A stretch of DNA of 64,000 bases from Patagioenas fasciata (Eukaryota; Chordata; Aves; Columbiformes; Columbidae), in contig NC_092521.1 in NCBI RefSeq assembly GCF_037038585.1, positions 52,708,398 through 52,772,397 of the forward strand. The letters run 5' to 3'. Each line of letters opens with the position of its first letter. Within the stretch, counting starts at the first letter, position 1. Below the pieces are notes generated by a model, which did not search any database, had not been told where the DNA came from, and worked only from the letters and a program-made list of their open reading frames with translations. Positions 16,701 to 28,826 of this stretch are shown one piece after another. The position numbers and the translations under genes were made by a program.

Positions 16701-19283
16701 CGGGGCACCATATGGTCTGCCTGCTTCTGGCTATAGCAGAGCTGCAGCCTTCCAAGCAGTCAGGTGAGAGAGCTACCTTCCAGCCTCAGCAGCTATCTGC
16801 TTTAGCAGCAGGAAGGCTTCCACACTGGTGTGTTGTGAAAAGAATCAGGACAAGCATCTCAAAGTACCAGAAGGATTTTGTTTCCTTGTGGAAGTGCTGA
16901 AGTTTCTGCAAACCCTTTCAGGCATGGATGCATAAGTAATCTAGGTGTTTAATGTCAGTTGTGCTACACAGTTTCAGGTCTGCACTCTGGTGTATCTGCA
17001 GCTCTAACGCCCCCTCAGAGACATCACATTGTATTCGGGTGTCCAAAACTGTGGCTTCAATGAGCTCATCTCATGTAGCTTTTACTATGTTCTGCTACTG
17101 CACATGCAAAAGAAGTCTGTTTTATGCTGGGGTATCGCTGTGGCACTGTGTTTGAACAGATAGAAATGATATGTGCATGTAGCTGGAGGTGACCAGGTTA
17201 AATGTGTCAGCAGGCTATGACCTTCCACGCAGAGAAAGAGGAAATGAGGTCTGAATCAATTCCTGGAGTAGCACAAATTAGTGAGCTAGTAAGAGCCCTC
17301 AGAGAGGTTCCCAGAGAGCCTCTCACTTAACCCAGGTAATTACAGCTGCAGGTGGCTCTGTATGCATGAATCACATAGGTGAAAGTAGGGCCGAAGCCTC
17401 AGCAAGACTGGTTTTAGATGCCTAGAAACAGAGTCTAACTACATTTTATTGACCTTACTGCCAAGACATCCTCAATCTTTGCACTAACTGCTAGCCGGAG
17501 TACAGCATGTTATTGCCATTTAAAACATCTGAGGCTGGGACAAGCTGCATGTGCCAAATCCTAGTATATATCCATACAAGTAATTCCAATACTCACACAA
17601 GTTTGACAGGCAAATTTTGGCTCTGTGCCTGCAACTTGCTTCTTAACAAGTGAAGATCTGTTTCCATCCTAAAGGGCTTGAAAGGAACTTCTGGTTTTGA
17701 GAACATAACTAAGGTAACAAATGACTTAATCATCTACCAGTGTCCCCTAAGCACAGACAAACAGGTTTTCCACAGGAACTTAAAACTTCCAGGTTTCAAT
17801 CCATACTGAACTTAGGCTTTGAACTCTTAACAGAATGAATTGTAATTTTCCTGTCCTAATTGCTTACATGCTTAACTGTCGGGAGTGGGGTTTTTTTAAT
17901 TTTCTTTCTGAATGTGCATAACATATCTAATGTCCTAGGCTGAGCTGTACAGATGACTTATTTCTAACCTAAAGCCACATGCCCTCTACAATGTGACAAT
18001 GTCTTTGTGCCTAACTTGTGTCCTGCTCCTTCGTGGGCTGCGTTCAGCAATCATACACTGAATGCGTTTAGCAAGAATGAAGAGAATTAAGCACAAGCAC
18101 AGTGGCATGTCACACAAAATCACGACTAACGACATTCACATCTTTTGCATTCTAGTTTAGTATCTAGAGCTTACAAACAGCAAGTAGAGACCTGGGTGCA
18201 ATTTCCTTTTGAGTCTGAGAAGGCTCAAGGCTCTTATTACAGCTGTTCTAAAATGAGACCTTTCACTACTCTTCCTGTTGAAGCCAGACTGTTAAAGGAG
18301 GGTAAGATTCATGCGAGGACAAGGGAAAACTTTAGAAAGACACAACGTATGTGCCTGGCTCTGTAGCTCAGAAGTTCCTGAAGAACGTGACATTCGGTTT
18401 CTTCAGCTAGAGGCCCAACACAATTTGTACATTTTGTTCAAAGCAAAGAATTCTCTCAGAAGCAGCCAGGCCTGCCATCTACCCTAGGAAGCATCCTTCT
18501 CACTGAACTGTAAAATAGGCTTTGGAATTATTTTCATTTTTTGACCTCCTTTTCTACTTTGTACATACCCTTATTATTGGCATTTGTTCTTGTGCAATTA
18601 AGAGGTTTCCCTTCTTATATGATGGTTGACATCAGTCTCATTTTTACATATAAAATGTCACCTTTTATTGGATATAGTACTGGTGAACTGCAGATGTAAA
18701 CTGGGTGATATGACTTCATGTACTGCATTATTAATTATGGCAATTCTTAACATAGGGTTTGAGTTGTTAATGATTATATGTCCTACTTCAAGGAGTAAAT
18801 TATTCTCATTTGTGCAGGTCTAGTGTATGAATTGATGTTATGACTCTGTGGACAGAAAATTATATAAATGGAAAAGAACTCTTAACAGGTCCTCTTCCTA
18901 AGGATGAAATATCCAGGTGGCAACATGATCTCTGGCTATCCAGAGGTCATTGCAAATAAGCACCAGTTAAATTGAGCTACCTAGAGGGTGGATGGGAATG
19001 CAAAAAGTTATGTGTTAATATCCATTATCTCAGGCATAAAGATTTTTTTTTTTTAACATAGGGCAATGTTGTATCTGGATTCAAGTGAGATGGGGTGCTA
19101 AGATACTGGTTTCCTGATTTTCTGTTGATTAGGTTTGATACTGTGTTCTGCAAGGACATAGGTAAGAGAAAGAGGCTGTCTACACTCTCCACTTCCACTG
19201 GGGTCTAGACTTCTAGCTGGTGAATTTCTCTAGGTTTTGAGAACACACAATCAAAGAAGGCCTGACCGAATGACACAGAATGG
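10706..19283. other. Gene-poor intergenic DNA
   Basis: No coding exon, RNA gene or well-preserved repeat is recognised. Open frames are short and mutually overlapping. Low-complexity runs include T-rich 11745-11769 and A-rich 13388-13415. A small inverted repeat, ACGTAC with GTACGT, is at 10831-10846. AT-rich homeobox-like sequence is present around 15600-15850, but conservation cannot be judged. Confidence 0.45.
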
Positions 19284-19348
19284 AATATAGCAGAATAGAA
19301 TATTTCGGTTGGAAAGTATCTACAATGATCATGTAGTTCAACTGCCCT
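19284..19348 (-). mobile_element. Short CR1-like 3' end fragment, reverse orientation
   Basis: The stretch reads AGAATAGAATATTTCGGTTG followed by GAAAGTATCTACAATGATCA and a GTTCAACTGCC block. This is the reverse complement of the terminal CR1 segment in which a GGCAGTTGGACTAGATGATC-type sequence precedes CCTTCCAACTGAAATATTCT. A matching end in the opposite orientation occurs at 44248-44306. Only the last roughly 65 bases are recognisable. Confidence 0.65.
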
Positions 19349-22300
19349 TCATATACAGTCACACTCCACTGAATAGATAGCGGAGGAAAGTGTAACCTCC
19401 ATCACAGCTACAATTAATTGCTGATGAGGCTGAGGTGTGTGCAGACAAGGCATGAACAGCTTTACTGCATAACTTGGGAAGCAACTGCACATCAAAAATT
19501 CCCCCAAGTGGGAAAAACTCACAAGGCAAATCTGGACCTGCCATTCCTGGGGAAACAATGCTAATGTACAGATCTTATGCATTCTCTCTCTTGACCTGAC
19601 CCCTCTTTGAACAGTCCTTAAATATTCAAGAGAAGGATGGCCAATGCCCTATACAGCAGGTACAGCCTAAAGCTAAAACATGTGGAAAACTGGAAGAACT
19701 CCTCAGACTCCCAGAATGGTCTTCAGTGCCAAACCACCTGAAGCAATGTTTCGAGCTTTAAGTTTAATTCAGAGAATCAGCATTTGTCAAGCCTAAATAA
19801 CTTAACTTTAAAAGGTGGCATCAGGAGGGGGTGAGAGGGTGGTACACAGGAACACTAAAAGTCTGTGCTACATGTTATACTTGTTTCTGCTCAGTTTCCT
19901 ACCCAACCCGATCAGCTCTCTGACACCAGCCTTGCAAATTTTTAGCTCCCTCTTGGCAAAGCTGCTATGCCACAGCCCAAGCATGCCAACACGCATGACT
20001 CCATGCCTTTGAATCATTATGTTTCTCCATGCATGGATTTTCCCTACCCTCAGCTCCCCAGCCAGGGTGCCTCTCTGGTACAGGACTGAGAGAAGGAGAC
20101 CTTCAATACACTCCTGTTGTATTATCTTACCATAACAGAGAAAGATGGGATAACGGTCAGGCACTGGTTGGAAGGGGAAGGAGGTATACAAGTGCCTGCA
20201 TGAGTGAAGCCATGCATTCACCCTGTTCCATTTTTTCCAGATGTGGTGCTTAGGGTTTGTAACATCACATTAAGTTGTGTAACTCTGTCAACGCTTTTAC
20301 AGCGTACTGTGGGAGAATTCATCTGTCCCTACCCCAGATCCTGGCAGAAGTAGCATGGGTATGGCAAGTCATGAAAGTGAACTAGTTCTGGCTCCGCATC
20401 TGTGGTTCCATTGGTGGCAAGGCATTAATCCAATGGTTCATTCTCTGATGTATGCCTAAGTTATGCAACAAGCCTATTTGTTTGCAACTCTCCTCCTTTT
20501 AAATTGTCTGAAATCAGTACTCTGAGCCTATTCCATGCTCCAGATGTGTTCATTTTCAGCTGTCCGAGCCAGGCAGCCCTTTGCATGTCTGCTGCATCTC
20601 ACGACATCCTGCTCTTAGCTTTGGTGCTAAGCAAGTCAGCACATTTCCCTTCTCCTGCCACATTTCTGCACAAGCCTGCCTCTACTCAGCTCTCTAAGCC
20701 AATTTCAGCAATGTTAGCCTGTGCCACATTCCACACCTTTCCAGTTCCTGTTTCTATCCAAGCTCTGTGAATCCACAGAACAGCACAAGATAATCTGTTC
20801 ACAGCTCCTGATCCAGTCCAAGCAATCAGAATATACCCAACTGAAACACATTTTGGTGCAAGCTGACATCATTGCAGAGGAGAAAGAATTAGGACAAAAC
20901 ATCATAGTCTGATACAACCCTTCCAGGCTGCCATGGGAGAGAAGTCATGGTACTAAAAGGGAATAACTATGAACTATGGGAAGAAGGTATCCTAATGGGG
21001 AAGATTCCTGCATAACTAGTATATAAGCAATAATTAGTACACAAGGCGGTACCAAGTTCAAAAGTACATAAAGACTGTCAAGAGAAAGGAAAGCATTAAT
21101 AATACTGTTAATTACCTACTGCAAAAGATTAGTAAATGTTAAAATTAGTTTCAACCGTATTTGGTGAAAAACCTAGAAAGATGAAACAAAGGTACTTTCA
21201 TGATTTGCTGGCTGAAAAGGGAGCTTTTGAGATTCAACAGGAAGCAGGCGGACTGTCAAGATGAAAGGAGCGATTGATCAGAGGACAGTGCAGAGGGGCT
21301 CCCACTACAGAGCGAGCTCAGGAAATCTGCGCAATGGGCAATAACAGTGATGATGGAAAGCCCAGACCAAAGGTTATAGGGGGGTTTCTTAAGCGATGAG
21401 TAGGCATAAGAGCCTACTAGTATGAATCAGGAGGCGGCAAACTAGTAGTAGTAAAAGTTGTTGGGGGGCGTTTGAAGGAAGGGGAGAATTTAGATTAATA
21501 CAAAGATCAAAATTCTTTGCATGTGGCTCAGGAAAAAGGCCAAATAGGTAAGACAAGCTGAATAGAGAGATGAAAGTTACTGGTATTGAAAGGGGAATTG
21601 AGATTATTTGTGTCTTCTGATAGCAGCGAATGAGAGAAATTAGTGTGCTGCTGAGAGCACCGTAAAATAGTGTAGCATCAGAGTACCTGGCAGATGAGGA
21701 AAGCTATTATCTTTGTCTTTTCTGCTTGAGAATCCCAAATTACTTTGTGCTGTGATACCTTGAGGCATGGAGAAAGTTCCTGGTCTTGAAAGGAGATACC
21801 AATAGGCTAAATATAACCGCTCACATCCATAATGTCTAGAGCAGAAAGGTTAGAAAGGGATGGAACAAGATGGTGAAATCTGCCTGAAATAGAAACAGTA
21901 TGTTCAGAAAGGCACTGGCTGCTCATTTTCTGAGTAGTGAGATGACGGAAAAACATACAGAACAAAGGAGCATTGGGTAGGTCAGCCCAAGAGCAGTTTT
22001 AGGAGACAAGCAAGAAAATCACTCCCAGAGAGGGCAAGATCAGAACTGACTGTATGGTGCATAACCAGACTGAAACAAAAGAAACCACAAAGGAAAATTC
22101 AGATCAAACCACAAGTCCATTCTACTGATTTGCTTCATTGAGAAGTTAACTTAATGTTTCATGTAGAAATCAAGACCTGGCATTTATTCCATTCCTCTGT
22201 GGTCAGTTTTAACAATGTAGCCTCAGAACTCTGACAGCCATTTTAAAACAAAGGTAGGAAACTTCCTGGAAACCAGAAGTTTTGCTTTCCATATGGCTGA

Positions 22301-24000
22301 CATAACCCATATATACAACTAACACGCACCAAAAATAAAGTAACACCATCAATTTAAAATCTTATTGTCTTCTGTTCCCCCCTGCTTTTTCTACCTAAAG
22401 AACAGGCAGACATATAGATTGAGCCTTCTCTTTTCTAACAAGCATTGTCCTTTATGTGCTGCCCCCAGGACAGAGAATGGAAACCGAGAAAGCTAAAGGC
22501 AAAAGTTTGCAGGGAAGGGGGCATTATCCACTGAAGGATTATCAGCAGATGAGGAGAGGGATGGGTGAAAGAATGGCTTGTGGAGCTCAGGGTTTGGCAC
22601 TGGAAGAGTCAACAGTCACGATCAGCAGTGCTGCACCAGGCATAGGTCCTGGGGAAGGACCAGACACATAGGCTGTGGCCAGGGCAGGTGGGTTGGGAAC
22701 CAGCCACAAACTCCTGCAACTGGTGAGAGAAGGTGACAGACATACCTGGTAGGGACAGCACTGTCTTGTTTCTAATCTTATCTCACCATGCGTCTTGAAT
22801 TTTTTGAAGCCATTTGTCATCCTTACTCATGTAGGTTCATTTTTGCCCTGGAAGTGACCCTAGATATTTCAGTTTAGATGTTAACAGCACAGACATCAAT
22901 GTGTCATACAGAGCATTTAAGGGTAAAATTCTGACCTAAACACAATATGTGGGATAAATATTTGCTACACAAAATAGTTTCCTGTATATAGGTTTTGTTG
23001 TCAAAGGTTGTGTTGCAACATCATTACATGACTAAGACTGGGACTTTGGGCTGGTTAGGTCGGTTTTGCTATCCTGCATAGGCTTTCAGAGGCAGAGAGA
23101 CCTATACCACCAGTAAGGTCCTGCAGCAGATGGCTGTATATAGCTACTGAATAAACTAGCAGAGCTCAGCAGAGGACAAATGCTACCATCAGGGAAGAAA
23201 ATGGCTGAGGGTCTAGGTGACAAGTAGATTCAATGGAGACACTGGGGTACAAATCTTCCCATATTCACAAAATATATATCAAAGTACAGAAAACACTAAT
23301 ACTGAGGTGGCAGCTAGATCCCAATCGGGTACTGCCTGCCAGCATTCATGCACAGAGGACCTGACACAGTGGGGCTTCAACAGAACAACTCCTCCTCCCT
23401 CTTTGGTGGCTGACCAAATATTGGACCCAATGGGTTCCACTGGCTCCTTGCTCCCTTCCACATCCCAGATGAGAATGAAGACTCATCCTGAGAGACAAGA
23501 AGTTACCTAGGCAGCTATTGCTGCCCTTCAGAGGAGAGAAGCAAGCTGAAAAGCCACATAGGAACAGAAATCAAAACTGAAGAGTTTCTGGCTGGGCGCC
23601 CTCTGGAAGTCATAGCACCCTCTGATTAGAAAGAAAAACATTTATTTACATAGAAATATTTCTGGTAAGAACAGGGAAAAGACATACGATATGATAGATA
23701 TGGTTCTGATTACACTTTGAAAGTTTGGCTGAATGGAACAGTAGCAGCAAAATAATTTGCTATTTAAGCTATCCCTCTGCAAACTTAAAATAAGGTTTTT
23801 CTGCTTAGACAAATATTAAAAAGACATTTCACTACAAGTTCAGTCACCTCCCAAAGCTGCTCTCTCTTTACTAAGAAAACTTTTGACTTGCACATTAAAA
23901 CAATGATGGGTGAAAATAATCTTGATCACTCACGGATCATCTCATCCTGTTTATTCAGAGGTTAGCCTGGTATATTTTCCTTTTCTCATTGCAACCATCA
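19349..24000. other. Gene-poor intergenic DNA
   Basis: Nothing coding is recognised. The part from about 20950 to 22100 is purine-rich on the plus strand. Open frames such as 20504-20770 and 19868-20221 have no recognisable domain and no supporting splice structure. Confidence 0.4.
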
Positions 24001-24180
24001 CTTTAATAGCAGACTCATATTTAATGCTACAGGAGCCCTTTAATGATGACTGACAAATGTCAACAGAGAGAGATAAGTTATTTTTTGCAAGTAATTATTG
24101 CACAGCACTTTTGCTGCAGCAAGCAGTCTGTGTTAGAATGTGTACAACAAAAGGCATCTAGCTGAAATTATTTGCAGATC
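24001..24180. promoter_or_regulatory. Candidate non-coding regulatory element with paired TGTCA half-sites
   Basis: The perfect inverted pair TGACA-AA-TGTCA sits at 24051-24062. It is followed by AGAGATAAG (GATA-like), GTAATTATTGCAC (homeobox-like) and TTTGCTGCAGCAAG. TGTCA is the core bound by TALE homeodomain proteins of the MEIS/TGIF type. The region lies about 27 kb upstream of the TGIF1 start. The regulatory role is inference from motifs only. Confidence 0.2.
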
Positions 24181-26414
24181 TCCATTTTAAACCCTAACTT
24201 CATGTGCTTGAGATGTCCCACTTGTGGTCTGAGTAGAGAGGAAAATATTTCTCCTCCTTTTGTTTAAAAATTATTTCTATCTCAGACTGGAAGTATTTTG
24301 TTGCTGTCAGTGTTCCTGCTGTTCTTTAATCTACAGACATTATGGAAGGCAGGGTGGAATAGAACTGTAGAATACCACTTATTTTGGTGCAGATCTCCAA
24401 ACATTAGAAAAAGGGCTGGCAAAATGAGGTTTCAAGTACCAGACCTGGGCTGTTCACATTTGGTCAGGATATGAGCAAAGAGTTTTCCCTTTTTATTTGC
24501 AAGCTCATACTGGCGTTTGGGTTTCTTAGTCATTCTCTTATACAGGCACCATGAAAAATATGTCACTAACCAAATCACTCTGACTCACTAAGTCTCTTCA
24601 GTTCAAGGCCTCATCTGTTTTGTGTTTCATCAATCTCACTGAAGTCCTGTTTTATGGGATATCCAAAATCTCCTCTTTGACTACAAGTCATGACCATGGC
24701 AATGGTCCAATTGCAAAATGTGGTGAACTGGGTGTCCTAATAAAATTAATGTGATCTTACAGCTACGAGTACATATTTGCATTTTCAAATCAGAGAAAAC
24801 AATGTACCAGATAAATATTAATGTTGTTGGATGCATTGTACAGCAAAGGCCAAGGCATGAACACAGAATTTGCTTTTCTTTCCACAGACACTTAGTTTGA
24901 CAACTTAGAGTACCAAGCTAATCTTTAACACATCCAGCATTCCTGGGCACACTTCTTTAATGTATTACACTACCATTCTACTAAACTAGAATTTGAACCT
25001 AGCCAAACACTTCTTCCACAAACTTTATTTAAAAGTTTTCCATCAAAATTGTGTTGATGGTGGGCAGCTAATTATCTTTTAATGAAGACTAGGGTTCTTT
25101 CGTAAAATGAAACTTTTTCACATAGAACTGGAAATTAAAACAGCTATATCAAATCTAGTACCTGAGGAGCACATTTGATTGCACAGGGATCCATATTTTT
25201 TGAGTGCCACTTTCTGAGAACAGCCTGTACCCATTATGTCCGGACATACTAAATCATAAGTCCTCTTCTGTGTGGAGTCAGGTGAGGAATGGTGATCAGA
25301 AGATTCACCTTGCACCCTGAAGGCTGCTACCTCAAATACTGGGGAAGATCCAAGAACAGAACTTGAACAGAACTCAAAGGAACTTGAATCTGTTGCAACA
25401 ACACAGGACTGGACTCATCTCACAAACTGAACTACTAACAAGGTTGCTTTCACTGGTGGAGCTGGGTGTGCTGGGCAAAGGGGACATGCATCTCAAACAG
25501 GTTGCTACTGGATTCATTGCTTTGACTGCTCTGGTAGAACCTCCTACATCACCACAGCATGCAAAGTGTCCCACCAGGGAAGGTAAGATCTTTTCACACT
25601 CACCAGGCTAAACACTCAGTACAGGTCTGCAGAGCAGTGCCTGTAAGACCTGTCTTGCTCACATGGACTCAACAGTTTAGGCCCCTGTTATTCTCTCTCC
25701 TCTCCGGCATGTGAAGAAAATTCTCCCTGTTGAGATGCCACTGTGCTTTGCCCTCCTCACAGAGGATGAACCACCATCAAAACTACTGCTTCTAGTGGAG
25801 GAGAGCTTGGTGTGCCAGAAGAAGGGGAAGCCCTGCCTAGGCAGGCTTCTCCCAGACCTGTTCCCTCCACCAAAAGGTAGAGACCAGACCTTCCTTCAGC
25901 CAGGCTGCATCTGAAGTTTCCCACATGGCTGTCATGGTCTTAGCTGTCCCACAGACCTCTCTCTGAGTTCTGCAGAGCAGGGGTGGCATACTGCTTGTAA
26001 GGTTTTGCCTTGAATGCAGAAGGCATGGTGTTCGTCATGACAGTTTCAGCCTCTGTTCCCCAAATATCTTCCCCAGAAACATCGCCAGGAAAACTGTCCC
26101 TGCTCAGAGGCAGTGGTAGTGAGACCCTTCTCAAAGACTACAACTGCAGATACAACCACTACCTGCACATAGCACGAATCAAGGAAGCCATGGGGCCTTT
26201 TGAAGGTTTAACTAGAAGCTGCATTGGATTTGCCTTGTACCTGAGATTACTGATGTACTAGAGCAGCTTGGCTATGCAGTCCTCAAGGGTGCTATCAGAA
26301 GAAAGGAAATGATGTGGGGACTGGTTGTGAGACTTCATGTTAGAAATTGTCATAAATTAATATTCATAAACGTGTAAGGAGCAGCATGCAGTGCCTCTCC
26401 AAAAGAGTGACGAC

Positions 26415-26431
26415 TTTTTTTTTTTTTTTTT
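26415..26431. repeat. Poly-T tract
   Basis: A homopolymer T run of 17 bases following GTGACGAC. No retroposon body or target-site duplication was recognised beside it. Confidence 0.8.
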
Positions 26432-28795
26432 ACAAGCAATTATATTATCCTGTCCTAACTCTACTCTGCTGTTGCTGAGAAAAAAAATCCTCAAACTCAA
26501 ATAATTGCCTAAACATCAACCACGCTTCTTTTCAAAACAACTGTGCAAAAAAGTAAAAAAGTCAAGTAGAGAAAGCACGCAATATTTGTCAGCATAAACT
26601 GAAATAAGCATTGAAAAGAGAACTGTGAAAAATATCTTGTACTTGCTATGGTTCAGGCCACATCCTGATTTCACATCCTGATTTAATTCAGCACAAGTCT
26701 AAAAGGATAACACTAAATCCACTTTGCATTTACTCCAGGTAACTGAGCAAAGACCTGGAATGAAATTAAACTTGATGTTGAATGAACAGTTAGGCTTAGT
26801 AGCACAGAAGAAAGTATAATCCTGAAAATTGTTCTTTCCCTTCTTTCACATCACATTGCATTTTAAGCATATCCAGACACTGAAACTATTGCAGAGTTGG
26901 GCAGTTCCTTAGTTACAGGAAAGTATTTTCACAGGCATCAAACTTCTGTGCTTTTGAATCTGTATGGGTTACTTGTTTAGCAGCAGACTGAATACAAGCA
27001 GTTGGGTTTGCCCTGGAGAGCTTCATGCAGCCCTTGGATCTATCAGGTTATACTGCTCTATGCAGTGAGCAAGTAACAGCCTGAAGGTTTTCTCCAAAAA
27101 GGTTGCTCAGCTTCCCACTGCCTACCAAGACTGAAATAAAGCAATTGCTTTACTGATCTTCTGTCCATGCTGCAAAGCCTATATATTTTCCTGGCTTCCT
27201 GAGTCTAAGAAAGTGCTCCTAAAAGAAAAAAAAACCCAACTGTTAAATGCTTCCTTTTGGAGGGGAAGAGGTAGGTGGTTGTTCTATCAAGCTTACTATG
27301 TATTGTATCTTTAGTTGAAATGCAGCCCCTCAGTCTTTTTTACTAGTCATAATTTCAAATGGGTCAAGAAGCATCTAGGAACAAGAATAAGCCTTTATTT
27401 ATTGGCAACAAAAACCTAAAAATACACAAATAGTTACTTAGACCTGTTTATTCCCTAAGAAACTAAGATACTTTCATGAATGCTTCTAGGAACTTTTTTG
27501 GTTTTCATTCTAAAATCACAATACTGGGGCACCTACAATTAATCCCTTCCTATATCAGTAGCTCCAACCTAAATATACAAACATGGAAGAAAAGCTCAAA
27601 CATCAAGTGGTACTATCAGTAAAGCCACTATAAGCACTATTGATTGCTGCAAAAGCTGCTTTCTAAGCCTGCCGGTAGGTACATTTTCATGATTCAATGT
27701 CCTCAAATCCATCCTAACATCACTCCATAGGTATGTCACTAACTGAAGTAAACCCCTGAAGTCTCAAAGCAGAAGCCCTCAACCAGGCTTTTGCTCCATG
27801 CTGGTTCAGCTCTAGGTCAGCATCTAGGACAGCTCTGAACATCCCTAAACTATATGTAGTGCTCACAAAGGCCAAAACAAGACACTTTTTCTCCTGGATG
27901 TTTAGCACTTATCTTCTCATACTAGCTTAGTGGTTAGACTTTTTACAGCTACCATTGAAGATCTTGTTTCAGGCCTTTAAACTGAACTTTAACCCAGGGG
28001 TCTGTAACTCTGTGTAACATAGGCTGTTCTTGGGTCTCTATTAGGTAAGTTGTTTAAATAATTTTATATAGCTTTGTGTAAATAACTACATATCCATTAA
28101 AGTGAAGATATGAACCGCACTCAGTGACAATGCAGCTGAGGGAGAGAGGAAGTCATTCTCTCTCTCTGACTTGATAAATATTTAGTTACAAGAGACTGGA
28201 AGAGATCTCTTACAGAGCATGCCAGAATCCGGGAGCTGGAACATTCCCTTGAGATGTGTTGTCACTTCATGACTAAGCAGCATATGCTTGTTCTAGCTAA
28301 TGACTGGCATTACCTTGGAATGACTCGCTAGATTTAAAGATCACGGCTTTAAAAAAAAAAGTTTCCACAGTGTGGTGGGGAAAGAGCTCCAGGAGAGGAT
28401 GATGACAGAGAGAGAAAGATTACAACTTTAAGCCTTAAGGACGACTTGAATAGTCCTCATAGTACTGGAAATCACAGCTATTCCAGTTTGTACAGCCAGC
28501 TGAACATAGTGACTTGGAAAAACAGCAAGCCTGCCAAAAGAGGTTTGAAATGCAAGGGCAAAGCAGCAAGACTAGCTGCCTACTCACAGCTGAAGTGAGC
28601 CAGTAGTCTGAATTGAAACTGAAAAAACATATAGTAGACTGAAGACAAGGAATACATCTCTTAACGGTCACCAATACAAGTGAAACTGAATCCTTGACAG
28701 TTAACTACAGGCGGTGAGGGAGAAGCTTCAAAACCAAAACTCCCTAGAAACTCAGTCTTTTCATTCAAGCAGAGGAAACAAGCAAGATGGTCTGA

Positions 28796-28826
28796 AAAAA
28801 ACCAAAAAAACAAAAAAAAACGAAAA
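28796..28826. repeat. A-rich low-complexity tract
   Basis: Runs of A interrupted by single C or G bases (AAAAACCAAAAAAACAAAA type). No associated element is recognised. Confidence 0.75.

Noticed and set aside
16423-16900. 149-aa plus-strand frame in the intergenic interval
   Set aside because: No recognisable domain, no CpG promoter, and the composition matches the flanking non-coding DNA.
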